Positions 12,122 to 21,020 of a stretch of DNA of 64,000 bases are shown piece by piece. The notes under the pieces are model-generated. The model did no database searches, was not told where the DNA came from, and saw only the letters and a list, made by a program, of their open reading frames with translations. The position numbers were made by a program, and so were the translations under genes. This stretch comes from Reticulascus tulasneorum. Lineage: Eukaryota > Ascomycota > Sordariomycetes > Glomerellales > Reticulascaceae. The stretch is from assembly GCA_001557505.1 (NCBI GenBank), contig LSAX01000006.1, forward strand, positions 2,232,001 through 2,296,000, given 5' to 3'. The first letter of the stretch is position 1; each line of letters starts with the position of its first letter.

Positions 12122-15100
12122 ATGTCTTCCTGTTTGACCGCTGCTCAACTCTCCCAAGAGTCTAAAGTTTCGACCCAGGGGAATCCAGAACCATCAAAGT
12201 CACAGGCAAGGCCAGGATCAGAGGCCTCTGCCAGCAAATACGTATCGTATGCCAGCCCAGATGTGGCGAGTTCTCGACACGCCAACAAGCTAGGCTATTC
12301 TACTTCAACCCCGAGGGATCACAACAGAGCCATTGAAAGTCTTGGAAAATGCTATGACTCTGGCTCAAAGGCTGTAGCAGTTGATCCGGCACAAAACTTG
12401 GATGAAATCACCCAGCTACATCTCGTTTTCGAGGACTCGTGTCTTTCAAGAGAAATCACGCGGTCCGCACGACGCAAACTCCTCTTTCTTTCCAATACCT
12501 GGCCACTCGAGAAGGAAAAATCATCCTGCGTTGGAAATCCAATTAGATGTGGCGATGGCCAAGACACTATGAGCACAGCAGACTCTGGATACCTTTCAAC
12601 CGCTGATGATTCATGTTCCTTGACTTCCAAAGATGGAGAAACCGAGGTCGAGGATTGCGAGCGTGCAACGTTAAAGATATCGCCGCCTTCAAGAAACTAT
12701 TCGCCTGACTTGACGGAGCATGCACAAATTCGAATAGAATCCCCCGCCACTGGAAGCTGTGACCGAAGTCTGGACCAGCTCTTCACAGGCTCTCATAACA
12801 CGCCATTCAGTAGTCATGGGACGTCAGATTGGAAAGATTCTGATTCATCCGGGCTCTCGGAATATGAAGAGAGCAATCTCGAGTTGGATACTGACCACCC
12901 ATTCTTTCCTTGGAAGGATGACGTCTTGCGCGTGGTCATGGCCGCTTTCAAAACCTGGCTTGAAGGATCATCGAACGACCGCCCCCAAACACATACCGTG
13001 ACCTCACAACCTCAATCAGGCGGCATTTCCCGTGATGGAGAAGCAAATAAACACTTAAATACAAGGAGTGACGATGAGATTGACTCAGGATTTCACGAGC
13101 AGACCAGCACAAGCTTCAGCAAGAACAGGAAAGCTGATGGACAACGACTGACATTTGCTTGCCCGTTTTACAAAAGATCTCCCAAACAATACGAAGAGTG
13201 CTGCAAAAGTCCTCTTAGTAAGATCAAAGACGTGAAGTACCATCTTTCCAGAGCACATCGCCGGCCACTATACTGCCCGCGCTGTGGTAGCACATTTGAT
13301 GACGACAGGCGACTCAACACCCATCTTCGAGCATCCATTCAATGTCCACGATTACCTGAACGAACATATGACGGGATGACCGAACAGCAAAAGCAACAAG
13401 TACGGGAAAGAGTATCTCATCAGCTACCCGATGTTCAGCAGTGGTTTGCCATTTTTGACATTCTGTTTCCAGACCACCACCCTCGCCCAACTCAACCTTA
13501 TATCAGCACTGATCTGTCGGAGAGAATAGCTCTTTGCAGCGATTTTCTCACTAGCCAAGGGCAAGTTTTGATAGCCGGATTCCTTCGGGCACGGGGTCTA
13601 CTGACTTGGGATTTGCCGAATGAGGAGCGTTCCCTGGCCGCAATCCAAGGAGCAATCATCGCTGACGGCCTTCAATCCTTCTTCGATGAGTGGTTTACAA
13701 ACCAACGCGATCCAAGCCAAGATCGCCAAGTCACAAGGCCACAATCTAGAGGTCGCTTGTTTGATGCACTGCAAGATGACACTGACCTCTCAACCAATGA
13801 CACCTTGGTCTGGAATGAGGAAGCGCAATTGCAGAATCTATCAGCTCCAATCACCACATCGCCGACAAATGACCCAGAAGCTGATGTTGACCGCCATGAA
13901 CATGGGCCTTCTTCTGCTCAGCGGCAACCAGATTTGAGCTCTACGGACACCATATTCTCGAGCGATCTGTTTTTGAGACCAAATCATCTCACCAACTCCG
14001 TGTCGTCCCGCATCTCCCGTCACGAAGATCTAGGACTACAATATCGCTTAAGGCCTGTGGCTTCCCCCCGTGCCTTTGACTCGGAACGTGACGCATCAGA
14101 CGTCTGTAGCCTGGAAACGAGCCATGCGGGGGGATTTATACTCGACCAGGAGAACCGCTCTGAGCTTCTCTCAGAACCTCATCATGGGCAGGATATCTCC
14201 CCATCCATTGGATCTTCTGAATCTCTGCCATTTGATACGATTGCTCTCGATGTGGAGATTCAGCACACTCAGTGTGAACGGGAGAGTGCTCTGTGGCCCG
14301 AAAGCCTAAATATCAGGAGCTGTCTGGCGGATCCTAATACGTATTGTGGATCAGAAACCGATGAGAATTCTCTGGAGCTGGAGGGCGAGTCGGAAGAACT
14401 AGATACTGAAATGTTCTCGTCGTCGGATATCTCAGAGGAGCTGCCACCGCTGGATGAAGACGACCCTTTGTTGAGATTGATAGGTGATATTGTCTCAGAT
14501 CTTCTCCGTATATTTCGGTGTTGGAGACGACGGCCAGAAAACTCCCATGACGCAAATGATCCTAGCTCTACAGATCCCACTGCTCCAGAGAACGGAGAAC
14601 GAGCCCGAGGTACACGGAAGAGGTCGAGGGATCAAGAAGACATGGAAGATCTAGACCCTGGCAATACGCAGACACCCGCACAAGCAGCAAAAAGGCCAAA
14701 GACACAGGACCCGTCCAGAAAGCTTTTTGCATGTCCATACTGGAAAAAAAACCAGCAGAGGTACAAAAGTTGCGCGCTAAAACGACTTACCAAGGTCAGC
14801 TACGTCAAACAGCATCTCCATAGACATCACAGGCAACCTTTCCACTGTTCTTCATGCATGCAGGTTTTTTCAAATGACACAGCTCGAGCGGAGCATGAAA
14901 GGACCCGGACTTGTGAGCGTCGGGAATTGGTCGACTTTGAAGGACTAGGAACTGAGCAGCGAGATGCGTTGCATCGACGGCCCGAGGCCAACAGTTCTGA
15001 GGACCAGCAATGGTTCACGGTCTGGGATATAGTGTTCCCAGAACATCCGAAACCGTTTTCCCCATACGTCGACAGTGATCTGTCTGAGGAGTTTAACTCA

Positions 15101-15841
15101 TTCACCGAGTTTTGGTCCAACGACGGCATCAACATTGCTGTGGAACGTTTTGAGGCTGAGAGTGACTTGGGCGTCTTACCTGGAGAGAGAGATACGAACT
15201 TGCGTAGAGCATTTCGGGCAGCATTTCAAGCGGTTTACGATGAATGGCTATCGCGACGGCGGCTAGAGCCACCACCGACATCTCCAGGTCAATGGGCTGG
15301 AATGCAGTACATGTCACCAGCGAGCTCTAGCCACCGACAGTCCGTCGTCTCAGCGCCTTCATCATTCCTCTCGGCCGAAGCATCCTTTGGCGCCAGTGAG
15401 ATGCCCTCGAGACCTAATATGAATCGGAGCCTTCTGGCTCGTGAACAGCTGTTGCCGGCACCCTCGCTGAGCCAGACCAACCAGCACAACCTCCTCCACC
15501 TAGCAGCACCACATTCATCACCGTCCACGGTCCACACTCCAAGTTCGCTAGGGTCGCCTTATCCAACGCCAGGGCAGAATCTCAACTCTAGCTATCGACT
15601 TCGTAGACAGGCAATGCTGAATGAAAGACAACGAAGCACCCAAGGGCCAATTGGGCGGAGTTTTGATATACAACCAACTATGGGCCCGACTATGGCTGAG
15701 CCACCTCCCGAGTTCCAAGTAGAAGCCAATGGTCAGTCCGGGAACTTCTCGATGGATACGAGGTTCCCATTCGAATTTGATATGGAGAATAGCCCGAATG
15801 ACATGTTTGACTTGGACTTCTTGTCTCGTAACAGTCAGTAA
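12122..15841 (+). CDS. Large nuclear-type protein with duplicated C2H2-like zinc-finger module
   Basis: Single uninterrupted frame of 1239 residues from the first ATG (an in-frame TTG 15 nt earlier was not used). Two copies of one module are visible: unit A about residues 256-525 and unit B about 778-1043. Each has a short helical segment (PFFPWKDDVLRVVMAAFKTW; PLLRLIGDIVSDLLRIFRCW), then a FACP(F/Y) zinc-binding block with spaced Cys and His, then QQWFxIxDIxFP, and ends near (F/V)xDEW. The blocks resemble a fungal zinc-finger family starting FACPFFKRDPRKY (recalled family pattern), usually single-copy. Between and around the units the protein is Ser/Pro/acidic-rich and probably disordered; a basic stretch RGTRKRSR before unit B may be a nuclear signal. 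The function is unknown; DNA or RNA binding is plausible. Confidence 0.8.
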   Translation: MSSCLTAAQLSQESKVSTQGNPEPSKSQARPGSEASASKYVSYASPDVASSRHANKLGYSTSTPRDHNRAIESLGKCYDSGSKAVAVDPAQNLDEITQLHLVFEDSCLSREITRSARRKLLFLSNTWPLEKEKSSCVGNPIRCGDGQDTMSTADSGYLSTADDSCSLTSKDGETEVEDCERATLKISPPSRNYSPDLTEHAQIRIESPATGSCDRSLDQLFTGSHNTPFSSHGTSDWKDSDSSGLSEYEESNLELDTDHPFFPWKDDVLRVVMAAFKTWLEGSSNDRPQTHTVTSQPQSGGISRDGEANKHLNTRSDDEIDSGFHEQTSTSFSKNRKADGQRLTFACPFYKRSPKQYEECCKSPLSKIKDVKYHLSRAHRRPLYCPRCGSTFDDDRRLNTHLRASIQCPRLPERTYDGMTEQQKQQVRERVSHQLPDVQQWFAIFDILFPDHHPRPTQPYISTDLSERIALCSDFLTSQGQVLIAGFLRARGLLTWDLPNEERSLAAIQGAIIADGLQSFFDEWFTNQRDPSQDRQVTRPQSRGRLFDALQDDTDLSTNDTLVWNEEAQLQNLSAPITTSPTNDPEADVDRHEHGPSSAQRQPDLSSTDTIFSSDLFLRPNHLTNSVSSRISRHEDLGLQYRLRPVASPRAFDSERDASDVCSLETSHAGGFILDQENRSELLSEPHHGQDISPSIGSSESLPFDTIALDVEIQHTQCERESALWPESLNIRSCLADPNTYCGSETDENSLELEGESEELDTEMFSSSDISEELPPLDEDDPLLRLIGDIVSDLLRIFRCWRRRPENSHDANDPSSTDPTAPENGERARGTRKRSRDQEDMEDLDPGNTQTPAQAAKRPKTQDPSRKLFACPYWKKNQQRYKSCALKRLTKVSYVKQHLHRHHRQPFHCSSCMQVFSNDTARAEHERTRTCERRELVDFEGLGTEQRDALHRRPEANSSEDQQWFTVWDIVFPEHPKPFSPYVDSDLSEEFNSFTEFWSNDGINIAVERFEAESDLGVLPGERDTNLRRAFRAAFQAVYDEWLSRRRLEPPPTSPGQWAGMQYMSPASSSHRQSVVSAPSSFLSAEASFGASEMPSRPNMNRSLLAREQLLPAPSLSQTNQHNLLHLAAPHSSPSTVHTPSSLGSPYPTPGQNLNSSYRLRRQAMLNERQRSTQGPIGRSFDIQPTMGPTMAEPPPEFQVEANGQSGNFSMDTRFPFEFDMENSPNDMFDLDFLSRNSQ

Positions 15842-15923
15842 CAGTCAGGTCTGACCCATCCTGGACAGCGTCTTATTAGGTTCTGTTACTTTCTTCTAGT
15901 TTGCCCAGAGCTTTTCCCTTAAT

Positions 15924-16067
15924 GATGCAGACCTTCTATCTTTTGGGATGTTATTGGGAAATGTGTACAACCATCAACCTTATGGTGAAACAGCTGATGC
16001 AGACTTTCTATCGTTTGGAATATCATTGGGAAATTTGTACAATTGTCACCATTACGGTGAAGTAGCT
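15924..16067 (+). repeat. Two tandem copies of a 72-bp unit, in frame
   Basis: Unit 1 is 15924-15995 and unit 2 is 15996-16067, about 80 percent identical by eye. The period is exactly 24 codons and one plus-strand frame stays open through both, reading DADLLSFGMLLGNVYN then DADFLSFGISLGNLYN. Whether it is translated is unclear: no good start or known family is seen. Confidence 0.7.
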
Positions 16068-16227
16068 GGTGAAGTTATAGCTAAGCAAAGAATGAGAGAT
16101 GTAGCTTGGACAGTCGTGGTCCCCCTGAGAGACGAAACTGAATTGATAATGTTCTCACCTTGCTCAAAGGCACAAACCGCAACGGCTTTCAGATTGGTCC
16201 TCCGTTCCGAGACCAGTTGGCGGCGTT

Positions 16228-16247
16228 GGGGGGGGGGGGGGGGGGGG
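16228..16247 (+). repeat. Poly-G tract (20 G)
   Basis: Uninterrupted run of 20 G, read directly. Its true length may be uncertain in sequencing. Confidence 0.8.
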
Positions 16248-16660
16248 CAAGCCCCTTGATGATGGGCATTGGCCGCCCAATCAGCCGAGCCGCAAGATTA
16301 GGCCGTGGAGGTCGGATCGCCGTCGGCTCTTCCGGGTCCATTACACGCGATGAAGCTCCGGATAATCAAATATCTGTTTCACTCGTTTACCACGTAAAGT
16401 GCCCTGGCCAGCTGGTGGGGCCAAGCTTCGTCAGCTAATATGACGATCCTTGCATCGAAATAATGATAATGGCAAACTAATGGTACCTCGGAAGGATTCC
16501 GAGACTGGCACTGGAGCAACAGGCTCCCGACCTTTTGTACTTCTTCCAATCCTTCCCTCTTTTGCTACAAAACTCTACGGCTCCCATCCTCCCGCAACGA
16601 TCCTCAATTTTTACGCGTTTTCTTCTTGCCCCGTCACTGCTACGTTCAGCTTGGAACAAG

Positions 16661-17138
16661 ATGTCATCGTTTTCCTTCCCCGAAGCCGATGGCTATCTGC
16701 CATACTATCTCTTTTTCGTAGGCCAGACCCCAACCCAACCGGTGCTGCCATGAACTGTAGTCTGACATGTCCCAGGCTGGGTTTGCTGCCATCATGCACA
16801 CTCTCAACTGCTACCTGGCGCCGTCAGAGACTTCGCTCGTTCAGTTCAGAGGGGAATACAGCCCCCCGCCAACGACGCTGCTGGCTCACGTGTACGGCGT
16901 CAAGAATATATACACGGCGCTCATCCGATTTTATGCGGCCTACTATATCGGCAACCCGCAAATTTACGACCTAGCAACGTACACATTCGCCGGAGTGCTG
17001 TTCCTGTATCTCACCGAGTTTGGCATCTGGCAGACGGTCAGAGCACAGGACCTGGCATTTCCGCTGGTGGTTGCGGGGATAGGCTTTGTCTGGATGATGA
17101 CGCAGAAGGATTTCTATGTACCGCAGGGGGTGGCCTAA
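16661..17138 (+). CDS. ERG28: Ergosterol biosynthesis scaffold protein Erg28
   Basis: Exons 16661-16717 and 16776-17138 (58-nt intron) give 420 nt, 139 residues, the usual size. The start MSSFSFPEADGYLPYYLFF fits the family N-terminus. The core YGVKNIYTALIRFYAAYYIGNPQIYDL and the end VWMMTQKDFYV match Erg28. About four membrane helices are present. In yeast Erg28 is an ER membrane protein that tethers the C-4 demethylation enzymes (Erg25, Erg26, Erg27) of ergosterol synthesis. The residues across the splice junction are less conserved, so the exact acceptor could shift slightly. Confidence 0.88.
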
Positions 17139-17491
17139 ATTTCGCTGATGAATCCCAACCAGCGCTATAGATTCCCCAGCAAGACATTGGCCTGACTGTA
17201 TAATCGATAGGAATCACAGGCATAGACGCATATATGGCAGGAACCCGAGTAAAACCGAAATTGATGGCCTTGTAGGGAGTTAAACTAGCTCAGTGATGTT
17301 GCATTACCCTAGCCCCGTATTTTCTAGGTGATCTTGGTACCCTCCAGACTCCATCAAATGACCTCCCCTGCTTGACTACAGATGTGATTGTCGAGATAGC
17401 GGCGCGCGATTGATCTGGCCAGGCATTTGTCAGCAAAACGTCACGTAACGCAACCAGAACACGAAGTGATATGAAGAGTGAGTACCTGAGA
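17139..17491. other. Convergent 3' flanks
   Basis: Space between the ends of Erg28 and the small repeat protein; nothing coding seen. Confidence 0.4.
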
Positions 17492-17791
17492 TCAGTTGCT
17501 GACGTTCGACGCCTTGACAGGCTTGACGTTGGCCGAAGTGCCATCAACCACGACAGTGTCGCCTTTGCCGACGCCGTACTCGATGCCGTTGGGGCACACG
17601 CTGCTCTCCTGTGGTGGCCAATTCTTCTTCCATGGCTGAGCCTTCACAGGCTTGACATTGGCGGAGGTGCCATCGACGACAACGGTCTCGCCTTTGTCGA
17701 CTCCGTACTCGATTCCATCACAGGTGGTCTTTGTGTCCTGTGGCGGCCAGTTCTTTCTCCACGGCTGGGTCTTGGGGAGGATGGATGCCAT
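17492..17791 (-). CDS. Small two-copy repeat protein, unknown function
   Basis: A minus-strand frame of 99 residues starting MASILPKTQPW. It consists of two near-identical modules of about 43 residues, each beginning QPW(R/K)KNWPPQ, containing GIEYGV(D/G)KG(E/D)TVVVDG and ending TSANVKPVKA. Each module has one Cys. No signal peptide or membrane helix is visible. The frame is open further upstream but the ATG at 17791 begins the repeat architecture cleanly. I do not recognise the family. The preserved protein repeat against drift at silent positions suggests a real gene. Confidence 0.6.
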   Translation of the reverse strand: MASILPKTQPWRKNWPPQDTKTTCDGIEYGVDKGETVVVDGTSANVKPVKAQPWKKNWPPQESSVCPNGIEYGVGKGDTVVVDGTSANVKPVKASNVSN

Positions 17792-19671
17792 TGCTGTATT
17801 TGAGATTGTTCGAAGGAATAATCTGGGGGTATTAAACCGTGCTGAGATGTTTGTGTAGTCGTTGGAAAGGGTGAGGAAAATGGCGGTTTGACGAGAGGTT
17901 GAGGTGTTGGTGGGTACACACACACCACCTGCGCTTACCTTGATGAGCGCTGCTTGGCCTCTCCTTCCGATCACACCCATACCACGCAGTGCCTTGGGGA
18001 AGGCAAGATACGGGCGACCGTCTGTTCGATAAGCACCCGCGGCAGGTAAGGTAGGTAGTGTGCAGTCCGGGCCAGAGGCAAGCACTACCGGCGTTGCCTA
18101 TTCATTGATCGTGACGCAAGCGCAAGACCCCAAAACCCTACTACCGCCCCTTCTCGCGCTGTGTGTCCGCGGTCGAGCTTCACCGCCGCTTCCCCTCTTC
18201 GACAGCTCCTCAATCACCCGGAGACCGCTATCGGCGACATCGGGGCAAACGGAAGCTTCTTCCTATCTGGAAAGAAAGACAGCTGCGGCTTGGTATCATG
18301 CTAGATAAAATCGTAATTCTTGGCCAGTGATCAATGTGGCCAACCGTCGCTCCTGCTGCCTTTCTCGCCGGCCAATATCTTCGTCGCTTGCCTGACATGC
18401 GCCATCAAGTGTGTCATCACTGATGTACGGTTCCTCAGAAGACGATTGGTCAATTGCAAACAACGATGGGCATGTGTAGCAGCGACTATTTTTTATTATG
18501 TAGCAGGCAGGCCAGCAGGTTGCGCCGCGTACCCAGGTGAACTTAGGTAGGTAGTGACCAATGCGAAGTCTCAATGGGATACGTCTGGTCACAGTGGTGG
18601 TGGCAGTCGACTTGGTACCCCGCAATATCATCCCACGCCCGTTCTTGTGCCCCTCAGCTTCTCTCCAGCTGGGGACTCTACATAGTACGCATACCTACCT
18701 AACTTAGCGACCTACCTGAGAGCATGTGATCAACTACCCAAGTAGGTACGTAATAATGCAGGTACGCGTGACTTTCTCCTTTCCCTGCTGTATATGGGAA
18801 AGGTAAGCTCCCATCGTGCACATGACTATGTGGAATGATTCCTTCTAGAAGTCGCAGTGCAGTGGTGATGGCCGCAGCCTGAACCTCGAAGAGCCAGGCC
18901 TCTCTGCTAGTGTCAAGTCCCACTTAGCTTCTCTTGGGTAGGTACCTTAGGTAAGTTACCTAGGTAATCAGGTAGCGTACGATGGGCCGTACCCGCTGTG
19001 GACCCTGAACCGGCTAGCCGTTGGTGTACATCGGATCAAGTCCTTTAGCTTGCTTCTAATTCGTACTGACAAGTGCAGATCCTACAATTTATCGGGGGAG
19101 CAGAGCCCTTTTATGGGATGGTCCTTTGAAAGACCATCCTCGGAGCAACACTAACAGCCAGTGACACGCCACTACAAGTTGTGCTGCCCACCAGTTGTGG
19201 CCTCCCAGGTCCACAGGCGAGTTGCCCCGCACCAAGCACTAATTAAAAGTACTAAGCTTTCTTCCATGGTTTATTAGAGGTGAATACTTACCTTGGATAG
19301 CTGTGGCAGTACCTATCGGGTAGTGACATCCACGCCCGAGTTTCTCGTCATCCAGCCCTGTACTTTCGCCCTGACTTGTCGATGCCGTCCAATCCCCTAA
19401 TCCTCGTGTCGACCACACCTCTTCTTCACAATAGACCGAGACCTTGATCTAGACTACTCCCGTAACTTATCGGCGGTGCTTCAATCAGTAGGTATTTTGA
19501 TGTATCAAGTCTCCATTCATATCCGATCTCGGACCTTGCGCTCTGCCACCTGCGTTTGCCTCCTTCCAGACCACTGCTACAAAGAGCTCCGCCTCCGACG
19601 GTCGTCGGTTTTCGACTCTAGGCCCATCAGGTTCTTTGCCAGCCAGAGTATATCGAAAGTCAGACGACTGA
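17792..19671. other. Long intergenic stretch rich in ACCTACCTA-like motifs
   Basis: About 1.9 kb with no supported gene. It holds many copies of short TACCTA/TAGGTA words, listed separately. Confidence 0.5.
18541..18977. repeat. Dispersed TAGGTA/TACCTA word cluster
   Basis: Clusters of AGGTAGGTA, TACCTACCTA and TACCTTAGGTAAGTTACCTA-type words occur at about 18541-18556, 18690-18720, 18738-18775 and 18936-18977. Similar words recur at 18040-18060, 23906-23914 and 53857-53878. They are palindromic-leaning and lie only between genes. Confidence 0.6.
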
Positions 19672-20884
19672 ATGGCCTTGATACCTTCCACGGCGGACGT
19701 GCTTGAAGGTCGCATGCACTTCCTTGCGCGTGATCCCAAGTACTTGACCGAGAAACCATACACCTTGCGGTATGCTCCAGCTCCGGAAGATGGCTTCGCC
19801 CAAACGAACATCGACCGCGTCCAGCACACACTCTTGTTCCACGACATACGAAAGGCACCCTGGCTTACGTACGAGAAATGCGGCTTCACAGTCGCCGAGT
19901 GCAAATCGGCAATGCAGTACGATGATTTTGCGAGCAACGAGAAGATTGAGACGATCCACGCCAAAGAAGTCACCGACGCCGTGAAACTTGCGCTTGCGGC
20001 CACTTCTGTGGAACTACTAGACTTTGTGGTTAGCATCAGAAATCAGGTATCCGATCTCTGCTGTGTAATCTGAATTGCTGCAGGTTCGCCGCCGACACCC
20101 TACGTGGCCGATCGCGACTGGTGATACCTATGCATTCAACCAGCCTGCTTCCAGAGCCCATATCGGTGAGTGGAGCTTGCCACACCTTCTCCATGGTTAG
20201 TTTGCGGGCAGCCTTACCAATGTTACATCGTTCGATAGACCACACCTACGAAGGCGGACGAAGCATCATTCGAGAAACCTACGGCGAAAAGGCAGACTTG
20301 ATCTTGGAAGGGCGGTGGCAGTGCATCAAGTGAGCTCTGTTTTCTTTCCCCCTCTTTCCCCAGTCCAATCGACTCGTTCCCGCTATCCGCCTGCGTCACA
20401 AGCCCGCTCCAGTCTCTTCCTAATGTCAAAGAATGGGGCTGTCACAATTGAAGTCTCTCATTCGCCGCAGTTGCGGAACCCATATACAACCACTAAAGTA
20501 TAACACGTGGGGGAGCCACAAGCTTTGCACTTTACTGACGCCTGTGCCAGTGTGTGGCATCCCCTCCAAGGCCCCCTGGTTGACTGGCCGCTTGCCCTCT
20601 GCGATGCCCAGACCGTCGACTTCAGCAGCGATACTATGGCCGGAGACGTAGTGGACAGGGACAATGTGTTCGAAAATACGCAGGTCCATCATAATCCCAA
20701 TCAAAAGTGGTACTACTTGCGCCACCAATTGCCCACCGAGTTGGTCCTATTCAAGAACGCAGACAGCGAGGAGCCCGATGGTGCAACACCAGGCGTTCCC
20801 CATGCCTCTTTCGATAATCCCCTTACACAGGATTCGGATATTCGTCGCGAGAGTATCGAGATGCGAGTTCTTGTCCGATGGTAG
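19672..20884 (+). CDS. AsaB/CmcJ-like oxidoreductase (GA4 desaturase family)
   Basis: Exons 19672-20028, 20084-20165, 20239-20329, 20551-20884 join to 864 nt, 287 residues. Conserved features follow the fungal family order: an N-terminal LARDPKYLTEKPYTLRY block, VRRRHPTWPIATGD, AHIDHTYEGG with the candidate metal-binding His/Asp, then GRWQCINVWHPLQGPLVDWPLA, KWYYLRHQ and RRESIEMRVLV near the end. Relatives such as AsaB and CmcJ-like proteins act in secondary metabolism or as methyltransferase/hydroxylase partners; the reaction here is unknown. No biosynthetic backbone gene is next to it. The third intron (20330-20550, 221 nt) is unusually long for this window. Confidence 0.85.
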
Positions 20885-21020
20885 GTCAGGCTCTTCTATT
20901 AAACGCTGGGCAGCATCATGTTGCGCATCAGGGAGAATCACTTTCGTGGCGAAAAGGTCAAGGAATTTGAGACAGACTTTGGGCCGATTCCCAGCTTGAA
21001 CATCGAATAATATTACAGTT

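Larger units (their letters stand above)
15842..16660. other. Intergenic with tandem repeat and G-run
   Basis: No supported gene. It contains the 72-bp tandem repeat and a 20-G homopolymer listed separately, then the Erg28 promoter. Confidence 0.45.

Noticed and set aside
15948..16259. Open frame across the 72-bp tandem repeat as an annotated gene
   Set aside because: It has no good start context, runs into the poly-G tract and matches no family, so it is listed as a repeat, not a gene.
16450..16974. 174-codon plus-strand frame over Erg28
   Set aside because: It overlaps Erg28 in another frame, is rich in Ser/Pro/Arg as shadow frames are, and has no family resemblance.
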